DNA of 64,000 bases from Herbaspirillum sp. (GTDB lineage: Bacteria; Pseudomonadota; Gammaproteobacteria; Burkholderiales; Burkholderiaceae_D), in contig NZ_JAGIBI010000004.1 in assembly GCF_017744395.1 (NCBI RefSeq), forward strand, positions 1-64,000, written 5' to 3'. The position numbers were made by a program, and so were the translations under genes. This document shows positions 28,672 to 37,838 of the stretch, piece after piece. Under the pieces are notes generated by a model, which had not been told where the DNA came from, did not search any database, and worked only from the letters and a program-made list of their open reading frames with translations. Numbering within the stretch: the stretch's first letter is position 1; each line of letters begins with the position of its first letter.

Positions 28672-30168
28672 ATGAACACTTCATCAGATATCCCCGCCCC
28701 GCGCGCGGCGACGCAGCGCCTTGCGGCCGCCGGCCTGCTGGCGCTGACGCTGGCCGGTTGCGCCTCTTTCACCGACCTCGGTCCGCGCGCCGAACCCAAG
28801 TCCATCGACACCTATCAAAGCAGCCAGATGCTGGCTAGCGCCACGCCGCAGGCAGCCTGGCCGGCCGACCAATGGTGGCGCGCCTATGGCGACGACCAGT
28901 TGAGCGCGCTGATCGACGAAGCGCTGCAAGGCGCACCCTCGATGGCGGTGGCCAAGGCGCGCCTGCTCAAGGCCGAAGGCGCGGCGCAGCAGCAAGGCGC
29001 GGCGCTGTATCCGAACGTCAGCGCCAATGCTTCGCTGGATCACATGAAGCAGTCCTACAACAATGGCGTCCCGCCCGCCTTCGTGCCGCAGGACTACAAC
29101 AACGAGACCCGCACCACGCTGGACTTCAGCTACGAGATCGACTTCTGGGGCAAGAACCGCGCCGCGCTGGCCGCCGCCACCTCCGAACTGGAAGCGGCCC
29201 GCGCCGATGCCGCCCAGGCCCGCATCACGCTGGCCACCTCGATCGCCTCGGCCTATGCCGAACTGGAACACCTGTACACGCAGCGCGATACCAATAAAGC
29301 CGCCTTGAAGGTGCGCGTCGAATCGCTCGACCTGTTCAACCAGCGCTTCGCCAACGGCCTGGAGACGCGCGGCTCGGTCAAGCAGATGGAAGCGCGCCGC
29401 GCCATCGCCGAAGCCGACCTCAAGGCCACCGACGAATCGATCGCGCTCCAGCGCAACAAGCTGGCCGCGCTGGCCGGCGCCGGCCCCGACCGCGGCCTGC
29501 AACTGGTGCGCCCCAAGGTCGACCTGAGCAAGCCGTTCCAGTTGCCCGACCGGATTCCGGCCAACCTGCTGGGCCGCCGCCCCGACATCGTGGCCGCGCG
29601 CCTGCGCGCCGAAGCCGCCGGCAAGCAGATCAAGGTGGCGCGCGCCGCCTTCTATCCCAACGTCAACCTGAAGGCCTACTTCGGCTTCCAGTCGCTGGGC
29701 ATCGACATGCTGACCAGCCGCGGCTCCGACATCGGCAGCATCGGCCCGGCCATCTCGCTGCCGATCTTCAACGGCGGACGCCTGCGCGGCCAGTTCCGTT
29801 CGGCCAGCGCCAGCTATGACGAAGCCGTGGCCAATTACGACCAGGCCGTGACGCAAGCATTGCAAGACGTGGCCGACGTCACCGTCAGCGAGAAGGCGCT
29901 GGCCGGCCGGCTGGAAAAAGTCCAGCTCGCCGCCGATGCCTCGGAAGAGGCTTACCGCATCGTCAGCAACCGCTACAACGGCGGGCTGGCCAATTACCTC
30001 GACGTGCTCAACGCGCAAGACACGCTGATCGCCAACCTGCGCCAGCTCTCCGACCTGCGCGCGCGCCTGTTCACGCTCGACGTCGCACTGGTGCGCGCCC
30101 TCGGCGGCGGCTACAGCGACAACGACGGCGGCACACCCAACACTACCGATACGCAAGCGAAAGGTTAA
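28672..30168 (+). CDS. NodT-family outer membrane efflux lipoprotein
   Basis: A 498-residue outer-membrane channel of the TolC/OprM group. A signal peptide with lipobox TLAGC places the acylated Cys at residue 30. The body carries two OEP repeats: QWWRAYGDDQLSALIDEALQ and an N-terminal coiled coil, FSYEIDFWGKNRAAL, RRPDIVAARLRAEAAGKQI, SLPIFNGGRLRGQF and the final coiled-coil helix with NRYNGGLANYLDVLNAQDTL. The ATG at 28672 is used; an upstream frame start overlaps the promoter. It is followed after only 5 bp by emrA and then emrB, giving a complete tripartite pump. It is transcribed from the TetR-controlled promoter. Confidence 0.94.
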   Translation: MNTSSDIPAPRAATQRLAAAGLLALTLAGCASFTDLGPRAEPKSIDTYQSSQMLASATPQAAWPADQWWRAYGDDQLSALIDEALQGAPSMAVAKARLLKAEGAAQQQGAALYPNVSANASLDHMKQSYNNGVPPAFVPQDYNNETRTTLDFSYEIDFWGKNRAALAAATSELEAARADAAQARITLATSIASAYAELEHLYTQRDTNKAALKVRVESLDLFNQRFANGLETRGSVKQMEARRAIAEADLKATDESIALQRNKLAALAGAGPDRGLQLVRPKVDLSKPFQLPDRIPANLLGRRPDIVAARLRAEAAGKQIKVARAAFYPNVNLKAYFGFQSLGIDMLTSRGSDIGSIGPAISLPIFNGGRLRGQFRSASASYDEAVANYDQAVTQALQDVADVTVSEKALAGRLEKVQLAADASEEAYRIVSNRYNGGLANYLDVLNAQDTLIANLRQLSDLRARLFTLDVALVRALGGGYSDNDGGTPNTTDTQAKG

Positions 30169-30173
30169 TCATC

Positions 30174-31412
30174 ATGTCCCACAGCGATTCCCAGGCAACC
30201 CACACCATGGCTGACGACGCGGCCAAACAGCGTGCCGAAGCGGCCGCCGATGCCGCCGCCAAGCAAAAACGCAAGAAACTGTTCTCCATCTTCGGCGGCG
30301 CGGTCGTCATCGCCGGCATCGGCTACGGCGCCTACTGGTACCTGATCGGCTCGCGCTACGTCGAGACCGACAACGCCTACTCCGCCACCGAGATCTCGGT
30401 GGTCACGCCGGCCATCAACGGCATCGTCGCCAGCGTCAACGTGGTCGACACGCAAGCCGTCAAGAAGGGCGACGTGCTGGTCGCCATCGACGACGCCGAT
30501 GCCAAGCTGGCGCTGGCCCAGGCCGAAGCCGACCTGGACCGCACCGAACGCCGCGTCAAGGGCTTCTTCGCCAACGATGCCGGCCTGGCCGCGCAAGTGC
30601 TGGCGCGCGAAGCCGAACAGAAGCGCGCGGCGGCCCAACTGCTGTCGGCCCAGGCCGACCTGAAGCGCGCCGAAATCGATTTGCAGCGCCGCGAGGCCTT
30701 GTCCAAGTCCGGCTCGGTCTCCGGTGAGGAATTGAGCAATGCGCGCACCGCTCTGCTCAACGCCCAGGCCAACCTGAAGGCGGCCGAAGCCGGCGAAGTG
30801 CAGTCGCGCGCCAACGTCAAGGCCACCCTGGGCGCACAAAAGGCCAGCACCGTGCTGACCGCCGACACCACCGTCGACAACAACCCCGAAGTCGTGCTGG
30901 CCCGCGCCAAGCGCGACCAGGCCAAGCTGGACCTGGAGCGCACCGTGCTGCGCGCCCCGGTAGACGGCGTGGTGGCGCGCCGCCAGGTGCAGGCCGGCCA
31001 GCGCGTGCAGATCGGCGCCAACCTGCTTTCCGTGGTGCCGTTGCAGCAGATGCACGTGGATGCCAACTTCAAGGAAGGCCAACTGACCAAGGTCAAGATC
31101 GGCCAGCCGGTGACCATGAAAGCCGACCTCTACGGCGGCTCGGTCGAATACCACGGCGTGGTGGCCGGCCTGTCCGGCGGCACCGGCTCGGCCTTCGCGG
31201 TGATCCCGGCGCAGAACGCCACCGGCAACTGGATCAAGGTGGTGCAGCGCCTGCCAGTGCGCATCGCCATCGATCCCAAGGAACTGGCGCAGCGTCCGCT
31301 GTCGGTGGGCTTGTCGATGATGGTCGAGATCGATACCCGCGGCCAGATCCAGGCGGGCGATGCCCTGCCCAAGGCTGCGCAAAATGGAACCGACAAGGCC
31401 GCCGCGCTGTAA
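30174..31412 (+). CDS. emrA: EmrA/HlyD-type membrane fusion protein
   Basis: A 412-residue periplasmic adaptor linking EmrB to the outer-membrane channel. A cytoplasmic lead of about 35 residues rich in Ala and Lys is followed by one TM helix (LFSIFGGAVVIAGIGYGAYWYL). The lipoyl-like half-motif YVETDNAYSATEISVVTPAI, a long alpha-helical hairpin (about 105-215) and the second half LRAPVDGVVARRQVQAGQRV come next, then a beta-barrel with NFKEGQLTKVKIGQPV. This is the EmrA/FarA/VceA pattern. It starts 5 bp after the NodT gene and is followed 32 bp later by emrB. Confidence 0.94.
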   Translation: MSHSDSQATHTMADDAAKQRAEAAADAAAKQKRKKLFSIFGGAVVIAGIGYGAYWYLIGSRYVETDNAYSATEISVVTPAINGIVASVNVVDTQAVKKGDVLVAIDDADAKLALAQAEADLDRTERRVKGFFANDAGLAAQVLAREAEQKRAAAQLLSAQADLKRAEIDLQRREALSKSGSVSGEELSNARTALLNAQANLKAAEAGEVQSRANVKATLGAQKASTVLTADTTVDNNPEVVLARAKRDQAKLDLERTVLRAPVDGVVARRQVQAGQRVQIGANLLSVVPLQQMHVDANFKEGQLTKVKIGQPVTMKADLYGGSVEYHGVVAGLSGGTGSAFAVIPAQNATGNWIKVVQRLPVRIAIDPKELAQRPLSVGLSMMVEIDTRGQIQAGDALPKAAQNGTDKAAAL

Positions 31413-31444
31413 GCGGCGCATGACAAGACAAGCAGAGGTTTTCC

Positions 31445-33022
31445 ATGTCATCCACTGTTAGCGCAGATGCGGGCGTGCCGCCCGCGCCCCAGCCGGCGCC
31501 GGGCCTGTTCGAAGCGCCGCTGACCGGCGGCCAGTTGGTCGGCGCCGGCATCCTGCTGGCCGCCGCCAACTTCATCGCGGTGCTCGACACCACCATCGCC
31601 AACGTCTCGGTTTCCACCATCGCCGGTTCGCTCGGCGCCTCGACCAGCCAGGGCACCTACGTCATCACCTCCTACGCGGTGGCCGAGGCCATCACGGTGC
31701 CGCTCACCGGCTGGCTGGCCAACCGCTTCGGCACGGTGCGCGTGTTCATCCTGTCGATGATCATGTTCGGCCTGTTCTCGGCGCTGTGCGGCTTCGCCAA
31801 TTCGCTGGGCATGCTGATCGCCTTCCGCGTACTGCAGGGCTTGGCCGGCGGCCCGCTGATGCCGCTCTCGCAAACCCTGCTGCTGCGTATCTTCCCCAAG
31901 GAGAAGGCGCCCGCCGCGGTCGGCCTGTGGGCCATGACCACGCTGGTGGCGCCGATCGCCGGCCCGATCCTGGGCGGCGTGCTGTGCGACCAATACAGCT
32001 GGCCCTACATCTTCTGGATCAACGTGCCGGTGGCGCTGGTGTGCGGCTATCTCGGCTGGCGCATGCTCAAGCGCTATGAGTCGACCATGGTCAAGCTGCC
32101 GATCGACCGCATCGGCCTGATCCTGATGGTGATCTGGGTCGCCGCGCTGCAGCTGATGCTGGACGAAGGCAAGGAAAAGGACTGGTTCGAGTCCACCGAG
32201 ATCGTGCTGCTGGCCATCGTCGCCGTGGTGTTCTTCGTCGCCTTCCTGATCTGGGAGCTGACCGAGAAGAATCCCATCGTCGACCTGCGGGTGTTCCGCC
32301 ACCGCGGCTTCACCGCCAGCGTGACCACCATCTGCCTGGCCTTCGGCGCCTTCTTCGGCTCGGTGGTGCTCACGCCCCTGTGGCTGCAGGGCTATATGGG
32401 CTACACGGCGACATGGTCCGGCTGCGTCTCGGCGCTGACCGGCATCCTGGCGGTGATGACGGCGCCGGTGGTGGCCAAGATGTCGACCACCATCGACGCC
32501 CGCAAGCTGGTGTGCATCGGCGTGGTGTGGCTGGGTCTGATGACGTTCATCCGCGCCTTCAACACCACCGACATGTCGATGTTCCAGATCGGCTGGCCGC
32601 TGTTCCTGCAAGGGGTCGGGCTGCCGCTGTTCTTCGTGCCGTTGACCGGCCTGGCGCTGGCCTCTGTGAACGAGGAAGAAACCGCCTCGGCCGCCGGCCT
32701 GATGAGTTTCTGCCGCACCATGGCCGGCGCCATCGCCACCTCGATCGTCAACACCAGTTGGGAAAACGACACCACCTACTTCCGCGCCGAACTCTCCGGC
32801 CTGGTGGACAAGATGGGCGATGCGGTCAACACCATCACCGCCTCCGGCCTGTCGGCCGACCAGGCCACCGCCTCGCTGTCGCAGACGGTGCAGAACCAGG
32901 CGGTGATGCTGGCCACCAACCATATCTTCATGATGGCCGCGATCTCGTTCTCGCTGGCCGCCATGGCGGTGTGGCTGGCGCCCAAGCCGACGCGGGTGGC
33001 AGATACCTCGGCGGCGCACTGA
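31445..33022 (+). CDS. emrB: EmrB/QacA-type drug:H+ antiporter (DHA2)
   Basis: A 525-residue major-facilitator protein with about 14 TM helices. Motifs: FIAVLDTTIANVSVSTIAGS (the DHA2 motif D1 with the conserved Asp in TM1), QGTYVITSYAVAEAITVPLT, GWLANRFGTVRV (motif A), FRVLQGLAGGPLMPLSQTLL and APIAGPILGGVLCDQYSWPY (motif C). AGAGG lies upstream of the ATG. It is the last gene of the NodT-emrA-emrB operon, which ends at a clear terminator. Hydrophobic drugs or fatty/aromatic compounds are the usual cargo; the real substrate is unknown. Confidence 0.95.
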   Translation: MSSTVSADAGVPPAPQPAPGLFEAPLTGGQLVGAGILLAAANFIAVLDTTIANVSVSTIAGSLGASTSQGTYVITSYAVAEAITVPLTGWLANRFGTVRVFILSMIMFGLFSALCGFANSLGMLIAFRVLQGLAGGPLMPLSQTLLLRIFPKEKAPAAVGLWAMTTLVAPIAGPILGGVLCDQYSWPYIFWINVPVALVCGYLGWRMLKRYESTMVKLPIDRIGLILMVIWVAALQLMLDEGKEKDWFESTEIVLLAIVAVVFFVAFLIWELTEKNPIVDLRVFRHRGFTASVTTICLAFGAFFGSVVLTPLWLQGYMGYTATWSGCVSALTGILAVMTAPVVAKMSTTIDARKLVCIGVVWLGLMTFIRAFNTTDMSMFQIGWPLFLQGVGLPLFFVPLTGLALASVNEEETASAAGLMSFCRTMAGAIATSIVNTSWENDTTYFRAELSGLVDKMGDAVNTITASGLSADQATASLSQTVQNQAVMLATNHIFMMAAISFSLAAMAVWLAPKPTRVADTSAAH

Positions 33023-33070
33023 TTCTTACGGCCCCCTACAGCCCGGGGCCTCCCCCTTCTCCGGGTTGGG

Positions 33071-33103
33071 CAGGCGGTTGCGTGAGCAGCCGCCTGTTTT
33101 TTT
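33071..33103 (+). terminator. Intrinsic terminator of the efflux operon
   Basis: CAGGCGGTTGC, loop GTGA, GCAGCCGCCTG (one G-T pair) followed by seven T. It ends transcription 48 bp after emrB. Confidence 0.9.
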
Positions 33104-33223
33104 GTCTCGACGAAAAGCCGAATAGGATATTTGCAATTTCGCGACGCTTTTCGTCCCCCTTCTCCGGACAATCCGCCCGACTTGGCTGCCCGCCCCCATT
33201 GCGCGTACAATCTCCACTCATGC

Positions 33224-33247
33224 ATGCGGACCCAGGTCCGCATTTTT
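33224..33247 (+). terminator. Second hairpin with T-run, before mutS
   Basis: ATGCGGAC, loop CCAG, GTCCGCAT followed by TTTT. It lies just past a possible promoter, so it is either a back-up terminator or a 5'-end structure on the mutS transcript. Confidence 0.6.
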
Positions 33248-33398
33248 GATTTATGGCATGCCCGGCGCGACGCCATTCGCCAGCGCCCTGCCAGCCTTCC
33301 CTGCCGCCGCCATGGGCATTTCCTGCGCCACGGCGCGTCCGGCAAGCGCAATCCCTAATATGCAATGCCCGAGCTTCGGGACCGGAACCAATAGCCTG

Positions 33399-36065
33399 AT
33401 GACCAAAGACCTCGCCGCCCATACGCCGATGATGCAGCAATACCTGCGCATCAAGGCCGACCATCCGCAGACCTTGCTGTTCTACCGGATGGGCGACTTC
33501 TATGAACTGTTCTTCGACGACGCCGAAAAAGCCTCGCGCCTGATGGGCGTGACGCTGACCCAGCGCGGCTCGTCCAACGGCACGCCGATCAAGATGGCCG
33601 GCGTGCCCTTCCACTCGGTCGAGCAATACCTGGCGCGCCTGATCAAGCTGGGCGAGTCGGTGGCGATCTGCGAGCAGATCGGCGATCCTGCCACCAGCAA
33701 GGGGCCGGTCGAGCGCAAGGTGGTGCGCGTGGTCACGCCGGGCACGCTGACCGACTCCGACCTTCTGCCGGAAAAGTCCGAGCGCTGCCTGCTGGCCATG
33801 CAAATCGCCACCGGCAAAGCGCGCAAGCAGGTGCAGGTCGGCCTGTCGTGGCTGTCGATGGCCAGCGGCGCGTTGAAACTGATGGAATTCACGGTCGATG
33901 CCAATGTGCTGGAGACCCGCGTCAAGCAGGAACTGGAGCGCATCTCCCCCGCCGAAATCCTGATCGCCGACGGCCAGCTTGAACAATGCGAGGCGCTGCT
34001 GCCAAGCCGCGCCGTTACCGTGCCGGACTGGCACTTCGACCAGCCCAGCAGCGAGAAGGCCCTGCTGGAACAACTGTCGGTGGCCACCTTGGACGGCTTC
34101 GGCGCGCAAGGTCTGAGCACGGCCATCGGCGCCGCCGGCGCGCTGCTGCGCTATGCGCAATCGACCCAGGGCCGCGGCTTGCAGCATGTGCGCGCGCTGA
34201 CCGTGGAGTCGGAAAACGAATTCATCGGCCTGGATGCGGCCACCCGCCGCAACCTGGAACTGACCGAGACCATCCGCGCCCAGGACGCCAGCACGCTGGC
34301 GCCGACGCTGTTCTCCACGCTCGACCATTGCCGCACCGCGATGGGCTCGCGCCTGCTGCGCCACTGGCTGCACCACGCGCTGCGCGACCAGAACGTGGCG
34401 CGCGCGCGCCATGCCGCCATCAGCGCACTGATGCGCACCGATGCCTGCTCCGGCCTGTCGGCCACGCTGGCGGCGGTGCCCGACATCGAGCGCATCACCA
34501 CCCGCATCGCCCTGCTGTCGGCACGCCCGCGCGACTTGGCGGGCCTGCGCGCCGGCCTGCAGCAACTCGGCTCGCTACGCGCCTATGTCGACATGTGCGC
34601 GCGCGACGCCGATGCGCCGCTGCTGCAGCACTTGCACGAGGCGCTGGCCACGCCGGTGGAATGCGTGGACCTGCTGGAACGCGCCATCATGCTGGAACCG
34701 GCCGCGATGGTGCGCGACGGCGGCGTGATCGCGCGCGGCTTTGACGCCGAACTGGACGAGCTGCGCGGCCTGTCGGAAAACGCCGGCCAGTTCCTGCTCG
34801 ACCTGGAAGCGCGCGAGCGCGCGCGCACCGGCATCGCCAACCTGCGCGTGGAATACAACAAGGTGCACGGCTTCTACATCGAAGTCACCAACGGCCAGAG
34901 CGACAAGGTGCCGGACGACTACCGCCGCCGCCAGACGCTGAAGAACGCCGAGCGCTACATCATCCCCGAACTGAAGGCCTTCGAGGACAAGGCGCTGTCG
35001 GCGCAGGAACGCTCGCTGTCGCGCGAAAAATTCCTGTACGAGCAGCTACTCAACGACATGGCGCCGCACATCCCCACGCTGCAAGCCATCGCCCATGCGC
35101 TGGCCCAGCTCGATACGCTGGTGGCGCTGGCCGACCACGCCGCGCGCAACAACTGGTGCGCGCCGCAGCTGGTGGCGGAGCCTTGCATCCAGATCGAACA
35201 GGGCCGCCATCCGGTGGTGGAAAACCAGATCGAGCGCTTCATCGCCAACGACTGCCAACTGGCGGCCGAACGCAAGCTGCTCTTGATCACCGGCCCCAAC
35301 ATGGGCGGTAAATCCACCTTCATGCGCCAGGTGGCGCTGATCACGCTGCTGGCCTACGTGGGCAGCTTCGTGCCGGCCACCAGCGCCGCCATCGGCCCGA
35401 TCGACCGCATCTTCACCCGCATCGGCGCGGCCGACGACCTGGCCGGCGGGCGTTCGACCTTCATGGTCGAGATGACCGAATCGGCCGCCATCCTCAACAA
35501 CGCCAGCGAGCATTCGCTGGTGCTGATGGATGAAGTCGGACGCGGCACCTCGACCTTCGACGGCTTGGCGCTGGCCTGGGCCATCGCCAAGCACCTGATC
35601 GACGTGACCCGCAGCTTCACGCTGTTCGCCACCCACTATTTCGAGCTGACGCAACTGCCGGAAATCCACCCGACCGCCGCCAACGTCCACTTGTCGGCGG
35701 TGGAGCACAAGGACAGCATCGTGTTCCTGCATGCGGTGCAAAGCGGCCCGGCTTCGCAGAGCTACGGCCTGCAGGTGGCGCAACTGGCCGGCGTGCCGGC
35801 GCCGGTGATCCGCGCCGCGCGCAAGCATCTCTCGGCACTGGAAAGCCAGTCGGTACAGCCGACGCCGCAATTCGACCTGTTCAATGCGCCGCAATTCGAC
35901 GAAGCGGACGACGACATCGCCGCACCGTCGCCAGCGGCTGCCGAGCCGGATCCGCAGGCGCAAGCCGTGCTGCAGTCGCTGGGGCAGATCGATCCCGACG
36001 CGCTGACCCCGCGCCAGGCGCTGGAAGCGCTGTACCAACTGAAGGAACTGAGCCGGAACCACTGA
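33399..36065 (+). CDS. mutS: DNA mismatch repair protein MutS
   Basis: An 888-residue mismatch-recognition ATPase. The N-terminal mismatch-binding domain has the intercalating Phe in [14 protein letters not shown] (about residue 35) and the following [20 protein letters not shown]. The core and clamp domains are complete. The ATPase has Walker [10 protein letters not shown] (about residue 631) and the Walker B/signature [20 protein letters not shown] (about 706), then [11 protein letters not shown]. The ATG at 33399 gives [19 protein letters not shown], the family start. The C-terminal tail with the tetramer-forming helix is present. It stands alone after the efflux operon; an uncharacterised exported-protein gene follows 22 bp later and may be co-transcribed. 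Confidence 0.97.
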   Translation: MTKDLAAHTPMMQQYLRIKADHPQTLLFYRMGDFYELFFDDAEKASRLMGVTLTQRGSSNGTPIKMAGVPFHSVEQYLARLIKLGESVAICEQIGDPATSKGPVERKVVRVVTPGTLTDSDLLPEKSERCLLAMQIATGKARKQVQVGLSWLSMASGALKLMEFTVDANVLETRVKQELERISPAEILIADGQLEQCEALLPSRAVTVPDWHFDQPSSEKALLEQLSVATLDGFGAQGLSTAIGAAGALLRYAQSTQGRGLQHVRALTVESENEFIGLDAATRRNLELTETIRAQDASTLAPTLFSTLDHCRTAMGSRLLRHWLHHALRDQNVARARHAAISALMRTDACSGLSATLAAVPDIERITTRIALLSARPRDLAGLRAGLQQLGSLRAYVDMCARDADAPLLQHLHEALATPVECVDLLERAIMLEPAAMVRDGGVIARGFDAELDELRGLSENAGQFLLDLEARERARTGIANLRVEYNKVHGFYIEVTNGQSDKVPDDYRRRQTLKNAERYIIPELKAFEDKALSAQERSLSREKFLYEQLLNDMAPHIPTLQAIAHALAQLDTLVALADHAARNNWCAPQLVAEPCIQIEQGRHPVVENQIERFIANDCQLAAERKLLLITGPNMGGKSTFMRQVALITLLAYVGSFVPATSAAIGPIDRIFTRIGAADDLAGGRSTFMVEMTESAAILNNASEHSLVLMDEVGRGTSTFDGLALAWAIAKHLIDVTRSFTLFATHYFELTQLPEIHPTAANVHLSAVEHKDSIVFLHAVQSGPASQSYGLQVAQLAGVPAPVIRAARKHLSALESQSVQPTPQFDLFNAPQFDEADDDIAAPSPAAAEPDPQAQAVLQSLGQIDPDALTPRQALEALYQLKELSRNH

Positions 36066-36087
36066 CCCTGCCGGGTAACCGACGACC

Positions 36088-37008
36088 ATGACACGCCTCC
36101 TGCTTACCGCCCTGCTCGCCGTTGCCGCCATCGCGGCGCGGCCGGCATGGGCCGCGCAGGACTTCGCCTTCGGCATGATCAGCCATGCGTTCGCCGGCGG
36201 CGACGGCGACCAGGCGCTGCGCCAGGCGATTGCGGAGACCGATGCCGACAATCTGGCCTTCGTCGTGGTCAACGGCATCAAATCGCCTTCCGAGCCCTGC
36301 GACGATGGGCTGTACAGCCAGCGGCGCGACATCCTCTCGCATGCGCAAAACGGCGTGATCATGTCGCTGGCGGCCAGCGACTGGATCGCCTGCCGCGACC
36401 GCCAGCAACGCTCCGACGCCATCGAACGGCTGGCGCGCATGCGTGAACTGTTCTATTCCGGTGAATTCTCTTTCGGCGCCAGCAAGCTGCCGCTGCTGCG
36501 CCAGTCGCTTACGGCCAAGTTCCGCAGCTATGCCGAGAACGCGCGCTGGGAAGTCGGCAACGTGCTGTTCGCCACCGTCAACCTGCCGGCCGGCAACAAC
36601 CACTTCCTGCTCGACGGCGGCCGCAACAGCGAGTTCGAAGACCGCCTGATCGCCAACCGCAACTGGCTGCAGCACCTGTTCGCCTTCGCCGCCCTGAAGA
36701 AATCGGCGGCCATCGTCTTTTTCACCGACGGCAATCCCTTCGGGCCGCCGCCTAAGCGCTCCTTTTTCCGCACCCAGCGCGATGGTTTCGCCGAAACGCG
36801 CCGCAGCTTTTCCGACCTCGCCGGAAAATTCCGGGGCCGGGTGCTGATCGTCCATGGCGACACCGTCAAGAGCAAGACGCCGCCGCACATCCTGTGGAGC
36901 GGCAACCTTGGCAGCGTAGGCACCGGCGAACGCTGGCTGAAGATCGTGGTGGACGAGCACCTTCCGCAATTGTTCGCAGTGGCCGATGCGGATGGCGAAC
37001 GGCGCTGA
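36088..37008 (+). CDS. Uncharacterised exported protein downstream of mutS
   Basis: A 306-residue protein with a cleavable signal peptide (MTRLLLTALLAVAAIAARPA, likely cut after AWA at residue 22). The mature part has alternating strands and helices: DFAFGMISHAF, NLAFVVVNGIKSPSEPCDDG, WEVGNVLFATVNLPAGNNHF, SAAIVFFTDGNPFG, RVLIVHGDTVKSKTPPHILW and a C-terminal WLKIVVDEHLPQLFAV. This order loosely resembles a calcineurin-like phosphoesterase fold, but the metal-binding Asp/His set is not complete, so no enzymatic function is assigned. It starts 22 bp after mutS on the same strand and ends at a bidirectional terminator. A weak ribosome-binding site suggests translation coupled to mutS. Confidence 0.8.
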   Translation: MTRLLLTALLAVAAIAARPAWAAQDFAFGMISHAFAGGDGDQALRQAIAETDADNLAFVVVNGIKSPSEPCDDGLYSQRRDILSHAQNGVIMSLAASDWIACRDRQQRSDAIERLARMRELFYSGEFSFGASKLPLLRQSLTAKFRSYAENARWEVGNVLFATVNLPAGNNHFLLDGGRNSEFEDRLIANRNWLQHLFAFAALKKSAAIVFFTDGNPFGPPPKRSFFRTQRDGFAETRRSFSDLAGKFRGRVLIVHGDTVKSKTPPHILWSGNLGSVGTGERWLKIVVDEHLPQLFAVADADGERR

Positions 37009-37031
37009 ATCCGCTTCCCTGATTAAAAACA

Positions 37032-37064
37032 AAAACGCCCGCAGCAAATGCCGCGGGCGTTTTC
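37032..37064. terminator. Bidirectional terminator between convergent genes
   Basis: AAAACGCCCGC, 10-nt loop, GCGGGCGTTTT. It ends the exported-protein gene on the plus strand and slyD on the minus strand. Confidence 0.9.
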
Positions 37065-37096
37065 ATTTGTGAAACCTGAAACGAACCGTCGCCGGA

Positions 37097-37639
37097 TCAG
37101 TTCAGCGGGTGGCTGCGGAAATGGTCGCCGTCCTCGCCCTCGTCTTCCTCATGATGGTGATGGTGATGGCCATGCGGGCCGTGCACGTGGCCGTGGGCGA
37201 CTTCCTCTTCGGAGGCGGCGCGCACTTCGGTCACCGACAATTCGAAGCGCAGCGCGATGCCGGCCAGCGGGTGGTTGCCGTCCAGCACGGCCTTGTCGTC
37301 GGCCACTTCGGTGACGGTGAAGATCACCGATTCCGCGCTGTCGTCGTCCGGCGAGCCTTCGAACTGCATACCGACTTCGATCGGCTGCGGCAGGCGCGAC
37401 AGCGGTTCGATCTTCACCAGGCTGGCGTCGTATTCGCCGAAGGCGTCTTCCGGCTCGACCTGGATGGTGGTGTTGAAACCGGCTTCCTTGCCGTCCAGCG
37501 CCTCTTCGATCTTGGGCAGAGTGTTGTGGTAGCCGCCGTGCAGGTAGACCATCGGCTCGCGGCTTTCCTCGATCAGGTTGTTTTGCGCGTCCGACAATTT
37601 GTAGTTCACGGAGACTACGGTGTTCTTGGCGATCTTCAT
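37097..37639 (-). CDS. slyD: FKBP-type peptidyl-prolyl isomerase SlyD
   Basis: A 180-residue prolyl isomerase, chaperone and metallochaperone. The start MKIAKNTVVSVNYKLSDAQN and the FKBP/insert-in-flap layout (VYLHGGYHNTLPKIEEALDG, PEDAFGEYD, FTVTEVADDKAVLDGNHPLAG) match SlyD. The C-terminal tail has HGHVHGPHG followed by six His and an acidic stretch, a nickel-binding feature of the family. The ATG at 37639 is used because AAAGGA precedes it and upstream codons are unlike SlyD. It is divergent from roxA with a 199-bp gap. Confidence 0.95.
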   Translation of the reverse strand: MKIAKNTVVSVNYKLSDAQNNLIEESREPMVYLHGGYHNTLPKIEEALDGKEAGFNTTIQVEPEDAFGEYDASLVKIEPLSRLPQPIEVGMQFEGSPDDDSAESVIFTVTEVADDKAVLDGNHPLAGIALRFELSVTEVRAASEEEVAHGHVHGPHGHHHHHHEEDEGEDGDHFRSHPLN

Positions 37640-37826
37640 CGTATGGGGTCCTTTGCTATCGGTATTGGGTGCGGAAGCGGCCATGCCGTCACGGGCCGGC
37701 CGCGCAGTGGGGCCAAAGAGCATTCCCCCTTGCCATTCCCGCGCGGCAAGGACTCTTCTTGGGTTCAAAGAACGATTATACCTGCATCCCCCTCGGACCT
37801 TGCGTGGCTTCAATGCGGTGCGCGCC

Positions 37827-37838
37827 TATAATAGCGCC
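37827..37838 (+). promoter_or_regulatory. TATAAT box directly before roxA (leaderless start)
   Basis: A consensus TATAAT (37827-37832) ends 6 nt before the roxA ATG, so transcription would start at the A of the start codon. No Shine-Dalgarno exists in between. The -35 region is weak (TGGCTT at 16-bp spacing). Confidence 0.55.

Larger units (their letters stand above)
33023..33398. other. Intergenic region emrB-mutS
   Basis: 376 bp without a gene. It contains two terminator-like hairpins (33071-33103 and 33224-33247) and, between them, a possible promoter TTGGCT (33182-33187), 18-bp spacer, TACAAT (33206-33211). The mutS reading frame stays open back to 33246, but the added sequence does not resemble MutS. 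Confidence 0.6.
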
